Positions 63,930-64,000 of a DNA stretch of 64,000 nt are shown here, piece by piece. This DNA is from Aradus depressus (Eukaryota > Arthropoda > Insecta > Hemiptera > Aradidae). A program made the translations under genes and the position numbers. Position 1 is the first letter of the stretch. Every line of letters starts with the position of its first letter. The notes under the pieces were generated by a model, which was given only the letters and a program-made list of their open reading frames with translations, did no database searches and was not told the origin of the DNA. The DNA is taken from contig OY759216.1 of NCBI GenBank assembly GCA_963662175.1, forward strand, positions 42,859,087 through 42,923,086. The letters are read 5' to 3'.

Positions 63930-64000
63930 ATTTAAAAAGTTGTCAATGAATCGATCAAGTAAGTTATCGCTCTCTCTCCAAAACAAATCGACCGTTTGGG
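63930..64000 (+). repeat. Repeat A start, running off the window
   Basis: TTAAAAAGTTGTCAATGAATC and AAATCGACCGTTTGGG at the window edge. Confidence 0.55.

Overview
The window looks like gene-poor, repeat-dense nuclear DNA from an animal, most likely an arthropod. The reasons are AT-rich non-coding sequence, tRNA-derived SINEs (one family with a CCTAA-type tail, which matches the TTAGG insect telomere repeat), decayed non-LTR retrotransposons, an animal-type Helitron, and many nested insertions. I found no convincing host gene, tRNA gene, rRNA or CRISPR array. Almost every long open frame lies in a tandem repeat or an interspersed repeat. The exception is a 1,431-codon Rep/helicase gene at 43683-47978 on the minus strand.

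The backbone is a family I call repeat A, with about 28 complete or partial copies in both orientations. In its plus orientation it starts with a small hairpin (GTCGTCGGTGAATCACCGG). It then carries two to four diverged internal units of about 120-140 bp, and ends in a larger hairpin (ACTTCCCC...GGGGAAGT). Other families sit between and inside its copies: SINE1 (about 350 bp, around 19 copies or pieces), SINE2 (two copies), repeat B, two smaller dispersed families, several TIR/MITE-like elements, LINE relics and about nine minisatellite or satellite arrays.

Two systems stand out. First, 42455-50212 is a three-level nest: a repeat A copy is split by a TIR element with perfect 29-bp ends (42712-49958), and that element is split by a complete 6,636-bp Helitron (42940-49575, reading leftwards). 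The Helitron has a 5' TC, a 3' CTAG and insertion between A and T. Its Rep-helicase has all the main motifs, and a long degenerate array of short AT-rich repeats lies upstream of the gene. It looks recently autonomous.

Second, a dispersed set of short elements carries a hammerhead-ribozyme-like core: CTGANGA, a short hairpin, GAA, a self-complementary A...U segment, then an unpaired base. Seven loci show it; three are head-to-head palindromes flanked by 12-bp target-site duplications (3308-3602, 13398-14176, 61462-61710). This matches the minimal type-I hammerheads known from Penelope-like retroelements, but here the units are very short, non-coding and mostly palindromic.

Layout: 1-9 kb, repeat A, SINEs, a hammerhead palindrome and a 175-bp satellite; 9-20 kb, hammerhead loci, AT-rich short palindromes, a LINE relic, a triple nest, SINEs and a MITE; 20-35 kb, mostly unassigned sequence with repeat A, LINE debris, 114-bp and 150-bp arrays and a large inverted repeat; 35-42 kb, SINEs and repeat A; 42-50 kb, the Helitron nest; 50-64 kb, a LINE relic, repeat B, tandem arrays, a dense SINE cluster and a third hammerhead palindrome. 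Coordinates of decayed repeats are approximate because they were aligned by eye.
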